A DNA stretch of 64,000 nt from Litorimonas taeanensis (lineage in GTDB: Bacteria; Pseudomonadota; Alphaproteobacteria; Caulobacterales; Maricaulaceae). A model generated the notes under the pieces. That model did not search any database. It was not told the origin of the DNA and worked only from the letters and a program-made list of their open reading frames with translations. Of this stretch, positions 24,435 to 33,463 are shown piece by piece. The stretch is from the NCBI RefSeq assembly GCF_003634015.1, contig NZ_RBII01000001.1, forward strand, positions 930,001 to 994,000. Direction: 5' to 3'. How positions within the stretch are numbered: position 1 is the first letter of the stretch; every line of letters starts with the position of its first letter. A program made the position numbers and the translations under genes.

Positions 24435-25886
24435 CTAACGGATCGCGATGAGACGAGCCTCATCGGTCACAATATAGATAGTCTCATTGGCAATGATTGG
24501 AGGAACATAAACGTCTTTACCAACTTTACCTTCTGATATTATCTCGCCTGTTGTTGGTGAAACAACGACTGTTCGGCCTTTGGAGGACACTAGGAATAAG
24601 CGGTTACCCGCTAAGATCGGCCCAGCCCATACGATACGTTTTTTTCGTTTTTTAGCGTTTTTAAAGCTTTCGAGCTGCTGCAACCAGATAACTGAGCCAT
24701 CAATTTTAGACATACAGACTAATTGACCTTCGGTCGTAACAGAAAACACATAATCGCCAGCTATCAACGGGATACCAATTGTTCCCGCAGGTTGGCGCCA
24801 AATCCGTTGCCCTGTTCTTAGGTCAAAGGCGCTCATTACGCCACTCTGAGCTGATGCAATGACATAACCATCTGCGACAGCAGGCCCAGCTGCAATATCA
24901 TTCAGCGAAGCTAGCGGTGTTAATAGTGATGAAGAGCTTAACGAATCTTGCCATAAAACACCGCCGTTTTGAACACGTAAGGCAACGATTTCGCCCGAAC
25001 TAAACGGCGCGATGATAACATCATCAATGATCGCCGGCGCGGGCAAGGTCAGCATACGAGCCATTTCAACAATACTCTGATAGGTCCAAAGTACCTCTCC
25101 GGTATTCGTATTAAAGGCGTAAAGCTCATTATCATCGGTGATGACAAACACCCGTCCATCAGAAATAACGGGCGCGGAATGCATGGGCACACGTCCTTCA
25201 TAACGCCATTTTTCAGAACCTGTTTCCGCATCAAGAGCAATCAAGGCCCCCAGGCCGGAAGAGATAAAAAGCGTTCCATTCTCATAGGCGACACCACCGC
25301 CAACACCTTCTTTATCACGGCCAGATCCATCTGTGAAAGATAATGGGTCGCGTATACGTTCGATAATACCAACTTTGCCAACCCGGGTCTTTTCACGCTC
25401 TGCGACAGAGACATTGAATTCCCAGAGCTTTGAACCTTCAGCTTCACTAAAGGCGGACACTCGATTTCCACCATCCATTGTATAGATAACACCGCCAGCT
25501 ATAACAGGCGGCGAAAGCACGCGTGTTTTCCGTCCGGACCCTTTACCAATATCCTTAGACCAACTTACTTCTAATGGGCCGCTTGCGCCTGTATGTTGGA
25601 CAACATGAGTTGTATTTCCACCTACCTGAGGCCAGTCCACGTTGACATAAGCAGGAGGCAAAACGACAGCATCAGCGTCATCTTTGACTTCGAGTGTCTC
25701 TGATAATTCTAAGATAGAAATACGATCACTATCACCCGCGACACTACCCTGCTCTGCACGTCTTTCAGCATCTGTTTTGTCAAACGGGTTAATCGCGTCT
25801 GTTACACTGGAAATCGTTGAGCAACCTGTCAATACTAATGCAAGGCCGCTAACAGCCAAGGCTTGGCGGAAATTAGTCTTATTCAC
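24435..25886 (-). CDS. bamB: Outer-membrane assembly lipoprotein BamB
   Basis: A 483-residue PQQ-type beta-propeller lipoprotein, part of the BAM complex that inserts outer-membrane proteins. The GTG at 25886 is chosen because GGAG lies 8 nt upstream and it yields a short signal peptide ending in the lipobox LTGC (Cys about residue 22). It overlaps the preceding stop by 8 nt in GTGAATAA, suggesting coupling. Propeller blades show repeated motifs such as LIALDAETGSEKWRYEG, LYAFNTNTGEVLWTY and SAFDLRTGQRIWRQ. It is longer than E. coli BamB (392) owing to an N-terminal linker and loops. Confidence 0.92.
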   Translation of the reverse strand: MNKTNFRQALAVSGLALVLTGCSTISSVTDAINPFDKTDAERRAEQGSVAGDSDRISILELSETLEVKDDADAVVLPPAYVNVDWPQVGGNTTHVVQHTGASGPLEVSWSKDIGKGSGRKTRVLSPPVIAGGVIYTMDGGNRVSAFSEAEGSKLWEFNVSVAEREKTRVGKVGIIERIRDPLSFTDGSGRDKEGVGGGVAYENGTLFISSGLGALIALDAETGSEKWRYEGRVPMHSAPVISDGRVFVITDDNELYAFNTNTGEVLWTYQSIVEMARMLTLPAPAIIDDVIIAPFSSGEIVALRVQNGGVLWQDSLSSSSLLTPLASLNDIAAGPAVADGYVIASAQSGVMSAFDLRTGQRIWRQPAGTIGIPLIAGDYVFSVTTEGQLVCMSKIDGSVIWLQQLESFKNAKKRKKRIVWAGPILAGNRLFLVSSKGRTVVVSPTTGEIISEGKVGKDVYVPPIIANETIYIVTDEARLIAIR

Positions 25887-26655
25887 GAGGGGTCTCCGCT
25901 TCATTTTCACTATCATTGATAGTGTTAGAATTTGTATCGGGCAAAGTAGTTTCAAGCTCTGCTTCAACAGGCTCGGTCGTTAATGGTTCAGGCGCAACAG
26001 TTTCTGCTTCTAGCTCCGCAGGTACAAGCGATAGATATTGCGTTGCACGTTGAGCGATCGACGAAGGTACGCCGGGTATGCTTTTCAAATAAGTGAACTC
26101 TTGCCTCGCCGTAGTCATGTCACCCGATTGAAACGCCACAAAACCAGCAAGTTCTCTAGCTAAATATTCATAAGGTGCATCTTTGGCCGCCAGACTATCG
26201 AGACGCATAGAAACATCAGCATAAGCACCATTATCAGCCAAGATATAGGCGGCCTTCAACTTGGCTAAATGGGCATGGCGCGGTAATTTAAACTGAGCGG
26301 CAGCTTCGTCGAAAAGCGCAACAGCCTTTGCACGGCTTCCCTGCTCAAGTTCAAGCGTAGCGGCCCGCATCAATGAAAGACCTGAATAGCCCGCAGGCGC
26401 TTTATCGGCCAAAGCTAAAAAGGAGTCCACAGCACGGTCTACTTCACCGTTCTGTGCGAGTTCTGCGGCACTTATATAACTGGCCGAAGCGGCGCGGGCG
26501 ACCCGGTCATCGCTCGATTTTTTCCACTCAAAAACAGCCGTCCCAGCAATAATCAAAAAGATAATCACGCCAAGAGCGGGACCATAGCGTTTCAACAGCT
26601 TATTATAATCATCCTTGCGAAGTTCTTCTTCAACTTCATTGATAAAATCGACCAC
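25879..26655 (-). CDS. YfgM-like membrane-anchored TPR protein
   Basis: A 258-residue protein with an N-terminal cytosolic segment (VDFINEVEEELRKDDYNKLL), one membrane anchor (about residues 27-46) and periplasmic TPR-like repeats (Tpr_21/YfgM domain) to about 210, then an acidic Glu/Thr-rich tail. In E. coli YfgM partners with PpiD at the Sec translocon and precedes bamB, as here. A PpiD-like gene lies in the same window near 61-63 kb. It is the first gene of the operon and overlaps bamB. Confidence 0.82.
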   Translation of the reverse strand: MVDFINEVEEELRKDDYNKLLKRYGPALGVIIFLIIAGTAVFEWKKSSDDRVARAASASYISAAELAQNGEVDRAVDSFLALADKAPAGYSGLSLMRAATLELEQGSRAKAVALFDEAAAQFKLPRHAHLAKLKAAYILADNGAYADVSMRLDSLAAKDAPYEYLARELAGFVAFQSGDMTTARQEFTYLKSIPGVPSSIAQRATQYLSLVPAELEAETVAPEPLTTEPVEAELETTLPDTNSNTINDSENEAETPRE

Positions 26656-26678
26656 GGCGAACTGTTCTCTTATGGGGC

Positions 26679-26780
26679 TTACGCGAAAAACTCGTTTTTA
26701 TCACGAGTCAGGCGCAGCGCGTCTTCAAATTCCGGCGGAACCTATCGCTTTGCTGCCTTCCCCGCAACCGCAAAGGGCAT
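26679..26780 (-). pseudogene. Short reading frame with an in-frame TAG, possible gene remnant
   Basis: Read from ATG 26780, a 33-codon frame is broken at codon 13 by TAG and resumes in the same frame as VPPEFEDALRLTRDKNEFFA before TAA at 26679. The second part looks like real coding sequence and resembles the start of the YdeI/OmpD-associated C-terminal domain (VPxxF-AL-FF pattern). It lies between panB and the YfgM-like gene. Most likely a decayed fragment; it could also be chance. Confidence 0.3.
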
Positions 26781-26813
26781 TAACACCGTGTAAGCTAATC
26801 TTCTACTAAATAG

Positions 26814-27632
26814 CTATTTCTTAAAGTGATAAACATTGTCTGGGCCAGGAAACTCCCGCGCCTTTACACGTTTGGCATATTCAGCGACGGCTTCAGCCGT
26901 CATGGTCTTTTGTGCGCCAAATTTATGTACGAACTTTGGCACGCGGTCGAACATACCTAACATATCTGGCGTGACCAAAATTTGCCCGTCACATTTGGCC
27001 GACCCCCCAATTCCAATCGTTGGAATGGAAACTTCTTTTGTGACGCGGTCTGCGATTTCTTCGGACACTCCCTCTACGACAACGGCAAATGATCCAGCGT
27101 CCGCCGCGGCTTTAGCATTCTCAATTATCTCATCGGCCACAGATTGACGGCGACCACGCGCACGAAAACCACCCAAAACATGCATGCTTTGAGGTCGGAG
27201 GCCAACGTGACTCATGACTGGAATTCCGCGCTCTACTAGATACTTAACCGTCTCAGCTGCGTAAGATCCGCTCTCAATTTTGACAGCCTGACAACCTGTT
27301 TCCATCATGACACGGGCAGCACTTTTAAATGCCTCTTCAGGGCTAGTTTCATAGGAACCAAATGGAAGATCCACGACAACTAGCGCTTTTTGAGAGCCCC
27401 GCATCACTGCTTGGCCATGCATAATCATCATCTCAAGCGTCACGCCGACAGTGGAAGTCAAGCCATGTACGACCATAGCAACACTATCTCCAACCAAGAT
27501 TAAATCGCAAAGCTCATCTAAAATCGTGGCCGTTGGGGCATCATATGCTGTAAGGCAAACAATAGGGTCACCGCCCTTACGGGCCGTAATATCTGGCGCG
27601 GTTAATCGCTTGACGTAATTCTGTGCTGACAT
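26814..27632 (-). CDS. panB: 3-methyl-2-oxobutanoate hydroxymethyltransferase
   Basis: A 272-residue TIM-barrel enzyme that transfers a hydroxymethyl group to 2-oxoisovalerate, the first committed step of pantothenate synthesis. The motifs are those of PanB: CLTAYDAPTA, LVGDSVAMVVHGL (metal-binding Asp), VDLPFGSYE, AVKIESG, VMSHVGLRPQ, VVEGV and GIGGSAKCDGQILV. Length is normal for the family. panC is not in the window. A 281-bp gap with no recognisable gene separates it from the dehydrogenase upstream. Confidence 0.95.
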   Translation of the reverse strand: MSAQNYVKRLTAPDITARKGGDPIVCLTAYDAPTATILDELCDLILVGDSVAMVVHGLTSTVGVTLEMMIMHGQAVMRGSQKALVVVDLPFGSYETSPEEAFKSAARVMMETGCQAVKIESGSYAAETVKYLVERGIPVMSHVGLRPQSMHVLGGFRARGRRQSVADEIIENAKAAADAGSFAVVVEGVSEEIADRVTKEVSIPTIGIGGSAKCDGQILVTPDMLGMFDRVPKFVHKFGAQKTMTAEAVAEYAKRVKAREFPGPDNVYHFKK

Positions 27633-27913
27633 TGAAAGTGTCCCTTAATCTTGAACCGCAACTATAGAGGCTAGGCACCATAAACAGCAAGTGTGTTTGG
27701 TTGGCCAAATGTACTTGGGTAAGAAGTTTTTTTGACTTCATAAAAGACCATATGAAGAAGCGCCTAACAGTAATCAGCCAGAACAATCAGAATGACGCTT
27801 TACGGACAAAACTTAAGCCACAAATGTCTGTTTTAATACACGCTCGTACGAACTAAATTAAATCGAAAGCTACAGGTGAGTCCTTCTACGGACAAACGGA
27901 TTTTATTGCGCCT

Positions 27914-29665
27914 CTACAAATCCGCTAATTGCCCTTCTGGGAAATCAAAAACAATGGCTGCACCAGCTTTAATCTGCTCAAGCGCAGCGTTGGCTTGCGG
28001 CATGATAGACAAGGCATGATAACGAGCAAGCGTTGCCATATTTGGGGCTAGAGAGTCTTTTGCGTTCAGTCCGTTAGCAGCTGCTTTAATCAAAAAAGCA
28101 CCTGAAATCACTTGTGCCGCCAAATTAAGGAACGGTGTCGCGACGCTCAATGCATCCTTTTCTTCAGCACTTAAAATTAGATCCGTGGCAGTCGTTAGCG
28201 TTTCCAGTCCAGACTTCAAAGCGCCAATGCAAACATCAAGACCCGCCTGTTCAGCCAAAGTTACGATGCCTTTCAGATCTGAAATCAGCAACCGCATGGC
28301 TTCGCCGCCATCGCGACGAATTTTACGGCCAACAAGGTCGATTGCTTGGATGCCGTTTGTACCTTCGTAAATCGGGGCAATGCGTGAATCACGGTAATGT
28401 TGTGCGGCCCCTGTTTCTTCAACAAATCCCATACCCCCATGAATCTGCACACCAATAGAAGAAACATCAACTCCCGTATCTGAGCCGTATGACTTTGCGA
28501 TTGGCGTTAACAATGCATTTCGAGCATGGGCAGTTTTAGCCTCGTCACTATCTGCAATTGCTTCTGCTACATCTACCGCATGGGCTGTCGCCATGCCAAT
28601 GGCACGCGCTCCCATTAAACGGGTCTTCATGTCAATCAGCATTCGGCGTACATCTGGGTGACCGACAATAGGATCATCGCTGCCTCCATCGATTGGTTTG
28701 CCCTGCACACGTTCATGAGAAAATTTCAATGCGCCTTGATAGGCCCGCTCACCAATCGCGACACCTTGTACGCCAACATATAATCGTGCCTCATTCATCA
28801 TAGTGAACATACAGGCTAATCCACGATTTATATCACCCACAAGCCAGCCTGTCGCACCATCAAACTCCATAGTACAAGTCGGGGAACCATGAATGCCAAG
28901 TTTATGTTCCAACCCTATAGCTTTGAAATTATTTCTATTTCCTAGTGAACCATCTGCATTGACGAAGTATTTAGGGCAAAGAAACAAAGAGATACCTCGG
29001 GACCCTTCAGGTGCGTCAGGTAATCGCGCGAGAACCAAATGGATAATGTTTTCAGCGCAATCATGATCGCCCCAAGTAATGAATATTTTCTGCCCAGAGA
29101 TAGCGTAGGTACCGTCCCCGTTATCAATTGCCTTGGTACGGACTGGACCTAGGTCTGAACCTGCTTGTGGTTCAGTCAAGCACATCGCCCCACTCCACTC
29201 ACCGGTTATCATTTTCGGGAGATAGGTTTCCTGCAAAGCTGGATCTGCATGAGCTGCAATCGCTTTCATAGCACTTGACGTTAACATTGGGCAAAGACCA
29301 AAGGCCATATTTGCCCCATATATCATTTCCGCTGTCGCTACGCTGACGACATTTGGAAGTCCCATACCGCCAAGGTCCGCCGGTGTAGACATGGATTGCC
29401 AACCACCTTCGACATAAGAATCATAGGCCTGCTTAAAACCAGGTGAAGCTATGACGTCATCTCCGTTTAATTGTGCGGGGTTTTGGTCTCCCCCCCAATT
29501 TGTAGGCGCAATAACATCGCGTGCAAAACTGGCCGCTCCTGTCAAAATGTCACTCACAAGCTCTTCGCTAATCTCTTCAAATACAGGGAGAGAGCGAAGC
29601 GCCTCCATATCAACGCTGTATTTCAGCAAATATTCCATAGATTTGACAGGGGCGTTGAAACTCAT
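27914..29665 (-). CDS. Acyl-CoA dehydrogenase of the large (DmdC-like) type
   Basis: A 583-residue acyl-CoA dehydrogenase with the usual three-part core (about residues 35-460) and an extra C-terminal helical domain (about 470-583), as in DmdC 3-methylmercaptopropionyl-CoA dehydrogenase and related large dehydrogenases. Motifs include AMCLTEPQAGSDLGPVRTKA, ISGQKIFITWGDHD, GIQIHGGMGFVEETGAAQHY-like residues and IYEGTNGIQAIDL with the catalytic Glu. The family also includes generic fatty acyl-CoA dehydrogenases, so DMSP breakdown cannot be claimed. It stands alone, with gaps of about 200 to 280 bp on either side. Confidence 0.85.
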   Translation of the reverse strand: MSFNAPVKSMEYLLKYSVDMEALRSLPVFEEISEELVSDILTGAASFARDVIAPTNWGGDQNPAQLNGDDVIASPGFKQAYDSYVEGGWQSMSTPADLGGMGLPNVVSVATAEMIYGANMAFGLCPMLTSSAMKAIAAHADPALQETYLPKMITGEWSGAMCLTEPQAGSDLGPVRTKAIDNGDGTYAISGQKIFITWGDHDCAENIIHLVLARLPDAPEGSRGISLFLCPKYFVNADGSLGNRNNFKAIGLEHKLGIHGSPTCTMEFDGATGWLVGDINRGLACMFTMMNEARLYVGVQGVAIGERAYQGALKFSHERVQGKPIDGGSDDPIVGHPDVRRMLIDMKTRLMGARAIGMATAHAVDVAEAIADSDEAKTAHARNALLTPIAKSYGSDTGVDVSSIGVQIHGGMGFVEETGAAQHYRDSRIAPIYEGTNGIQAIDLVGRKIRRDGGEAMRLLISDLKGIVTLAEQAGLDVCIGALKSGLETLTTATDLILSAEEKDALSVATPFLNLAAQVISGAFLIKAAANGLNAKDSLAPNMATLARYHALSIMPQANAALEQIKAGAAIVFDFPEGQLADL

Positions 29666-29866
29666 AATTGTCTCTTTAAGTCTTTTATTATCAATTTAGA
29701 TTGTAGCGGTATGCAGAAAATTGCCTATCGCGCAAACGTTTAGCGTTCATGCCACAAAGACATAAGCACGATAAGGGGCTAAATGACACACTTCCTCCAT
29801 TCACAATTATAGCTTACAACAAAAACCATTATAGACACGCCTTAACTCTGTTAGGATTATTTAGTT

Positions 29867-30331
29867 ATGACAAAAATCAGAGCAGGATTTATTTTAATCA
29901 GCTTTCCACTTTTATTGTCAGCCTGTGGTGGCAACGATGCGAATACGAACACATCCCCAACAACGAAAGTGAAGCAATCGGTCGAACTTACCCCGCTTCA
30001 ACGTGGCGAACGGATATATACGCGTTGCCGTGCGTGTCATACATTGGAAGACGGTCAAAAGAACAAAGTTGGTCCAAATTTATTTGGGATAATGGGGCGT
30101 AAAGCGGGTACAAAAGAGGGTTTTCCTTACTCAAAGGTCATGACAGCCTCAGAGGTTGTGTGGACAGACGACACCCTTGACGCTTTTCTGACGCGTCCCC
30201 GTGATTTCATGCCTGGCAATCGGATGAGTTTCATAGGATTAAAATCAGAAGAAGACCGTGCCGCAGTAATAGAATTTATTAAGCTAAAAACAGGCTCTAT
30301 AAGTTCAGTTGAAGATCCTGAATCCCCCTAG
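29867..30331 (+). CDS. Lipoprotein class I cytochrome c
   Basis: A 154-residue protein with a lipoprotein signal peptide (lipobox LSAC, Cys about residue 20), a short disordered linker rich in Asn/Thr, and one class I cytochrome c domain of about 100 residues. The heme site is CRACH (about residue 57) and the likely axial Met is in MPGNRMSF. GPNLFGIMGRKAG is the typical loop. It resembles membrane-tethered mitochondrial-type cytochrome c, which can carry electrons between complex III and oxidases at the periplasmic face. It stands alone and converges on the outer-membrane protein gene. Confidence 0.88.
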   Translation: MTKIRAGFILISFPLLLSACGGNDANTNTSPTTKVKQSVELTPLQRGERIYTRCRACHTLEDGQKNKVGPNLFGIMGRKAGTKEGFPYSKVMTASEVVWTDDTLDAFLTRPRDFMPGNRMSFIGLKSEEDRAAVIEFIKLKTGSISSVEDPESP

Positions 30332-30361
30332 CCTCTACTTATAAAGCCTAAACCTGCACAA

Positions 30362-31213
30362 CTAAAATTTTTGCCATAACGAAAAAAATGCACCTGTTTC
30401 TTGCACTATGTTTCGCCCTGCCACCGTCCGCACAAAACCTATTTGCGCGTACCGTTTGGGCTTAAATTGATAAGCAAATGAAAGTTCAGCTTTGGCCTGC
30501 TCAGTGGACGGCGTGAAAAACACGGCGTGCCCCGTACCTTGCGTGTTTTGCGATTCAGTTTTCGACAGATATATTTGCGCAAGCCCCATCCATTTTTCTG
30601 AAGGTTTAACCCCTGCGGTAAGATCTACCTGCCACCGACTTATAGTATTCAATTTCAAATCAAACCGACTAGCGCCTTGAATGTCATAAAACCAGACCCA
30701 GCCCTCAGGCTCTTCCCCGCTTAACTTTTTACTCCTGCCATATAACGCTCTCAGTTCAATCTCGTTATTTGCACCACCAAGGTTCAAACGGGTGTCATCT
30801 AATCCGCCATCAAAAATTACACTCCCCTGTAGAGACGCTGCTAAACCTTCTTTGCGCAGGACTTGATATTGAAGCCCAAGCTTCGTTTCATCCCAGTCCT
30901 TAAAATAAACAGACTTACCATCTGCCACAAAGTCGATTGACTGATAGCCCGCCTGTCCCACAAACATAAGTGAGTTTGTAAGGCCTATTTCTGAGTAGAG
31001 TCGTGTTTCCTGCTTTGAAAAACTATCAATCGATATACCATCCCTACTGTTATCAAAAATTGTGTCAGCTTTTGTTACGGCAGAGGTAATGATAATCTGA
31101 GGTTCCAAAGCAGGTAAATTCCATGCACCCGCGCTCACCTCAGCAAGAGCTGAAATATAGAACCCAACTAAAAAACATAACCTTAAGCAATAGCTATACA
31201 TAGAACTCAACAT
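30362..31213 (-). CDS. Putative outer-membrane beta-barrel protein, function unknown
   Basis: A 283-residue protein with a signal peptide (about 1-28) and a beta-rich sequence of alternating polar and hydrophobic residues ending in Phe, typical of outer-membrane barrels (last residues SLWQKF). Strand-like stretches include LYSEIGLTNSLMFVGQAGY, LGLQYQVLRKEGLAASLQG and AELSFAYQFKPKRYAQIGF. No motif identifies a substrate. The closest style is the alphaproteobacterial barrel proteins of unknown role. A second ATG at 31201 has a better ribosome site. Confidence 0.6.
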   Translation of the reverse strand: MLSSMYSYCLRLCFLVGFYISALAEVSAGAWNLPALEPQIIITSAVTKADTIFDNSRDGISIDSFSKQETRLYSEIGLTNSLMFVGQAGYQSIDFVADGKSVYFKDWDETKLGLQYQVLRKEGLAASLQGSVIFDGGLDDTRLNLGGANNEIELRALYGRSKKLSGEEPEGWVWFYDIQGASRFDLKLNTISRWQVDLTAGVKPSEKWMGLAQIYLSKTESQNTQGTGHAVFFTPSTEQAKAELSFAYQFKPKRYAQIGFVRTVAGRNIVQETGAFFSLWQKF

Positions 31214-31298
31214 AAAGTTTTAATACCTTTTAGGCTTTGCCAGACCGTTAGGTCAAATGATAAGAGGACATAGATTTTTTAGAGAGACCCCGCGCCAT

Positions 31299-32081
31299 AT
31301 GGCTTTAAACACTTATGAAAAACTCGCCTTTGTTGCCTCTCAAAAGCCTGACGCACAAGAAGCGCTTAAAATTCTGACCCGTAAATATGGAAATCAAGAT
31401 GCCGCAAATGCAGATGTCTTGATTGCTCTCGGCGGAGACGGTTTCATGCTTCAAACTCTGAGGCGTTATACTACTCTCGTACAAAGAGGATTACCTGTTT
31501 ATGGAATGAATCGCGGGACTGTAGGTTTTTTGATGAATGCCTATGGTGAAGATGACTTGCTTGAACGTCTTTCTAAAGCTCAAAAAACAACGGTGCGTCC
31601 GCTCAAAATGAGCGCCGAAGCCAAAGGCGGACATTTTGAAGATTTAGCATTCAATGAAATATCTCTTTTCCGCCAAACTCAACAGGCCGCGCACATATCC
31701 GTAACGGTTGACGGGCATCAGCGGCTTGAAAAGTTGATAGCCGACGGCATTTTGGTGGCAACACCCGCAGGGTCAACGGCTTACAACTTGTCAGCTCACG
31801 GCCCCGTTGTCCCTCTGGGTTCACGTATCTTGGCTCTAACACCCATCAGCGCCTTTCGCCCCCGTCGCTGGCGCGGCGCGTTATTAAATGCGAACGCGAA
31901 AGTAGAGTTCTCGGTTCTGGACCCCGTTCGTCGTCCTGTGTCGGTATCCGCAGACAATCAAGAGATCAGAGATGTATCCTATGTTACAGTCGTTGAAGAA
32001 CGATCAAAAAAGCTAAGCTTATTGTTTGATGCGGATCACGGCTTAGATGAAAAAATTCTCCGTGAACAATTTTCGACTTAG
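31299..32081 (+). CDS. nadK: NAD kinase
   Basis: A 260-residue NAD kinase, phosphorylating NAD to NADP. Motifs: GGDGFMLQTLR (catalytic Asp loop), NRGTVGFLMN, FNEISL and TPAGSTAYNLSAHGP, then the NAD-binding block LALTPISAFRPRRWRG. The start MALNTYEKLAFVAS at 31299 matches alphaproteobacterial NadK N-termini. An in-frame ATG at 31257 adds 14 basic residues and is possible. Its stop overlaps the converging DUF2336 stop by 4 bp. Confidence 0.9.
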   Translation: MALNTYEKLAFVASQKPDAQEALKILTRKYGNQDAANADVLIALGGDGFMLQTLRRYTTLVQRGLPVYGMNRGTVGFLMNAYGEDDLLERLSKAQKTTVRPLKMSAEAKGGHFEDLAFNEISLFRQTQQAAHISVTVDGHQRLEKLIADGILVATPAGSTAYNLSAHGPVVPLGSRILALTPISAFRPRRWRGALLNANAKVEFSVLDPVRRPVSVSADNQEIRDVSYVTVVEERSKKLSLLFDADHGLDEKILREQFST

Positions 32082-33199
32082 TAGCCCTCGTCACTTAAAC
32101 CATCTAATATGTTCAAGAAATAGTCAGTTTCACGCACATCAAAACCATTGGGCAAAGTTAAAATACGCTCAATCATACGGCATTGGAACTCAGCTTCCGT
32201 GAGTTTTTCTCCGAGCCGTTCTAAATCAGTATAAATATTTATTGCGGACTGCATAAATGTCGTTTGTTCAGTATCGAAACCTGCCCTTGAGCAGACACCA
32301 CGCAAGGCAAACGGCCCTGTGTCATGTAGCATTAAGACAACTTTCCGTACGCTTAAGCCAGCCAATGTAGCAAGCCCATAGTGAACTAAAGCAATTTGTC
32401 CAAGTCCCATAGCCCGCATAATAATTTCAGGCCGCAAACGTCCTTGGGTATGCATAGAGACAATGAAATCCTTTAGATTCTTCTCACTGAAATGCTCCGT
32501 CGGGAGGCTAGCCATAGTCCTATCATAGGTTTGATCTCCGATGGCCTGACTGTGTTCAACGCTTAACGCGTAACCCGTTTCAAGTCTCTCTGCGATATGG
32601 TCTGACGATGTAGAGACAAGTTTTTCAACTACAGAAAATGGCAAGGCCGCCCGCCGCATTAACGCCGCGCGAATAATGTCATCCTCATTATACATCTCTA
32701 CCATAGCCTGAGCGGCATCTTCGGAGAGCAATACGGTATCATTCGCTGCAATATGGCGTACTGCAACTGCATCACCGGCATTAATAAGAGTCAATATTAT
32801 TTTATTCGATAGGTTTTGCCGTGCCGCCACAGCTCGCACTTTACCCGCCAAACCGGACTTTAGAACGAGACGTAGGTCATTATCCGTCAATATTGGAGAA
32901 TGCTCAATTAAGGGCACTGCAATTGATTCGATATCAGTAATTAGTCGAGACAGCACCGCTCGTGGCAAAAAAGTTGAGTTTTTCAAGGTCACTGCCAAAG
33001 CCCGGCGAACAAGCTCTGAAACATCTTTACTTATTACATCCAGCAATCGATTGGCATAAGCTCGATCTGCAGCACTTAAATCAGCTTGGTTGATATCTTG
33101 CGCCAAACGCATTGTAGCATAGGCCCGTTTTTCAGGGTCGGCATCTCTAAGCGCTATTTTTGCGTCTTTGCCTGATATTTTAGGGCAGCTATCATTCAT
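32078..33199 (-). CDS. DUF2336 protein
   Basis: A 373-residue soluble, helical protein of the alphaproteobacterial DUF2336 family. HEAT-like helical repeats are visible: VSELVRRALAVTLKNSTFLP, KVRAVAARQNLSNKIILTLI and AVRHIAANDTVLL. The family lies near or under control of cell-cycle and general stress regulators in several alphaproteobacteria, but no activity is known. It converges on nadK with overlapping stops. A CtrA-like motif precedes it. Confidence 0.75.
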   Translation of the reverse strand: MNDSCPKISGKDAKIALRDADPEKRAYATMRLAQDINQADLSAADRAYANRLLDVISKDVSELVRRALAVTLKNSTFLPRAVLSRLITDIESIAVPLIEHSPILTDNDLRLVLKSGLAGKVRAVAARQNLSNKIILTLINAGDAVAVRHIAANDTVLLSEDAAQAMVEMYNEDDIIRAALMRRAALPFSVVEKLVSTSSDHIAERLETGYALSVEHSQAIGDQTYDRTMASLPTEHFSEKNLKDFIVSMHTQGRLRPEIIMRAMGLGQIALVHYGLATLAGLSVRKVVLMLHDTGPFALRGVCSRAGFDTEQTTFMQSAINIYTDLERLGEKLTEAEFQCRMIERILTLPNGFDVRETDYFLNILDGLSDEGY

Positions 33200-33222
33200 G
33201 CATCCTTACTAACCAAACAGGG

Positions 33223-33237
33223 TTAACCAGCCGTTAT
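33223..33237. promoter_or_regulatory. CtrA-like motif upstream of the DUF2336 gene
   Basis: TTAA-N7-TTAT (TTAACCAGCCGTTAT) lies 24 nt before the start codon, one base from the CtrA consensus TTAA-N7-TTAA. One near-match in AT-rich DNA is weak evidence. Confidence 0.25.
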
Positions 33238-33291
33238 TAGGGGCTAGCTAACATTAGCCCAAAAGGCTGTACTGATATTTGTAAGAGGAAA

Positions 33292-33368
33292 TGGTACCGC
33301 CTCTTGGTCTCGAACCAAGGACCTCCGGTTCCACAAACCGGCGCTCTAACCAACTGAGCTAAGGCGGC
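33292..33368 (-). tRNA. tRNA-His (GTG), lacking encoded G-1 and with A73
   Basis: On the minus strand a complete cloverleaf runs from GCCGCCTTAGCTC to an encoded CCA. The anticodon loop reads TTTGTGGA, so the anticodon is GTG (His), and the T arm contains GGTTCGAGACC. The acceptor pairs as GCCGCCT with AGGCGGT, giving a G1:U72 pair. The discriminator base is A73, and the base before G1 is A, so no G-1 is encoded. The canonical bacterial tRNA-His has G-1:C73; the A73 form is known from a group of alphaproteobacteria that includes Caulobacter. Confidence 0.95.
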
Positions 33369-33463
33369 TGAAAATGTAGCGGGAGACCTAGCTCAAGGTC
33401 TCTCGCCACACAAGTCGTTTTATCGCAATTTTTGCGTTAAAAACACATAGTTTCATGAAAGCC

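Noticed and set aside
26700-26800. Possible SRP (4.5S) RNA on the minus strand near GGGGAAGGCAGCAAAG
   Set aside because: It has a GGAAGG-like piece but lacks the conserved CAGG...AAGCAG loop, and its stem does not pair well. A gene-remnant reading explains it better.
27633-27913. Gap of 281 bp holding GAAGT-N7-ACTTC and two TACGGACAAA copies
   Set aside because: The stem is AT-rich and short, and the copies are unequally placed; no gene or RNA was recognised.
27914-29665. Specific DMSP-pathway DmdC assignment
   Set aside because: The family also contains general acyl-CoA dehydrogenases and no dmdB or dmdD gene lies nearby.
29749-30102. 117-residue plus-strand frame overlapping the cytochrome c gene
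   Set aside because: It is out of frame with a clear cytochrome c and its residue pattern is not protein-like.
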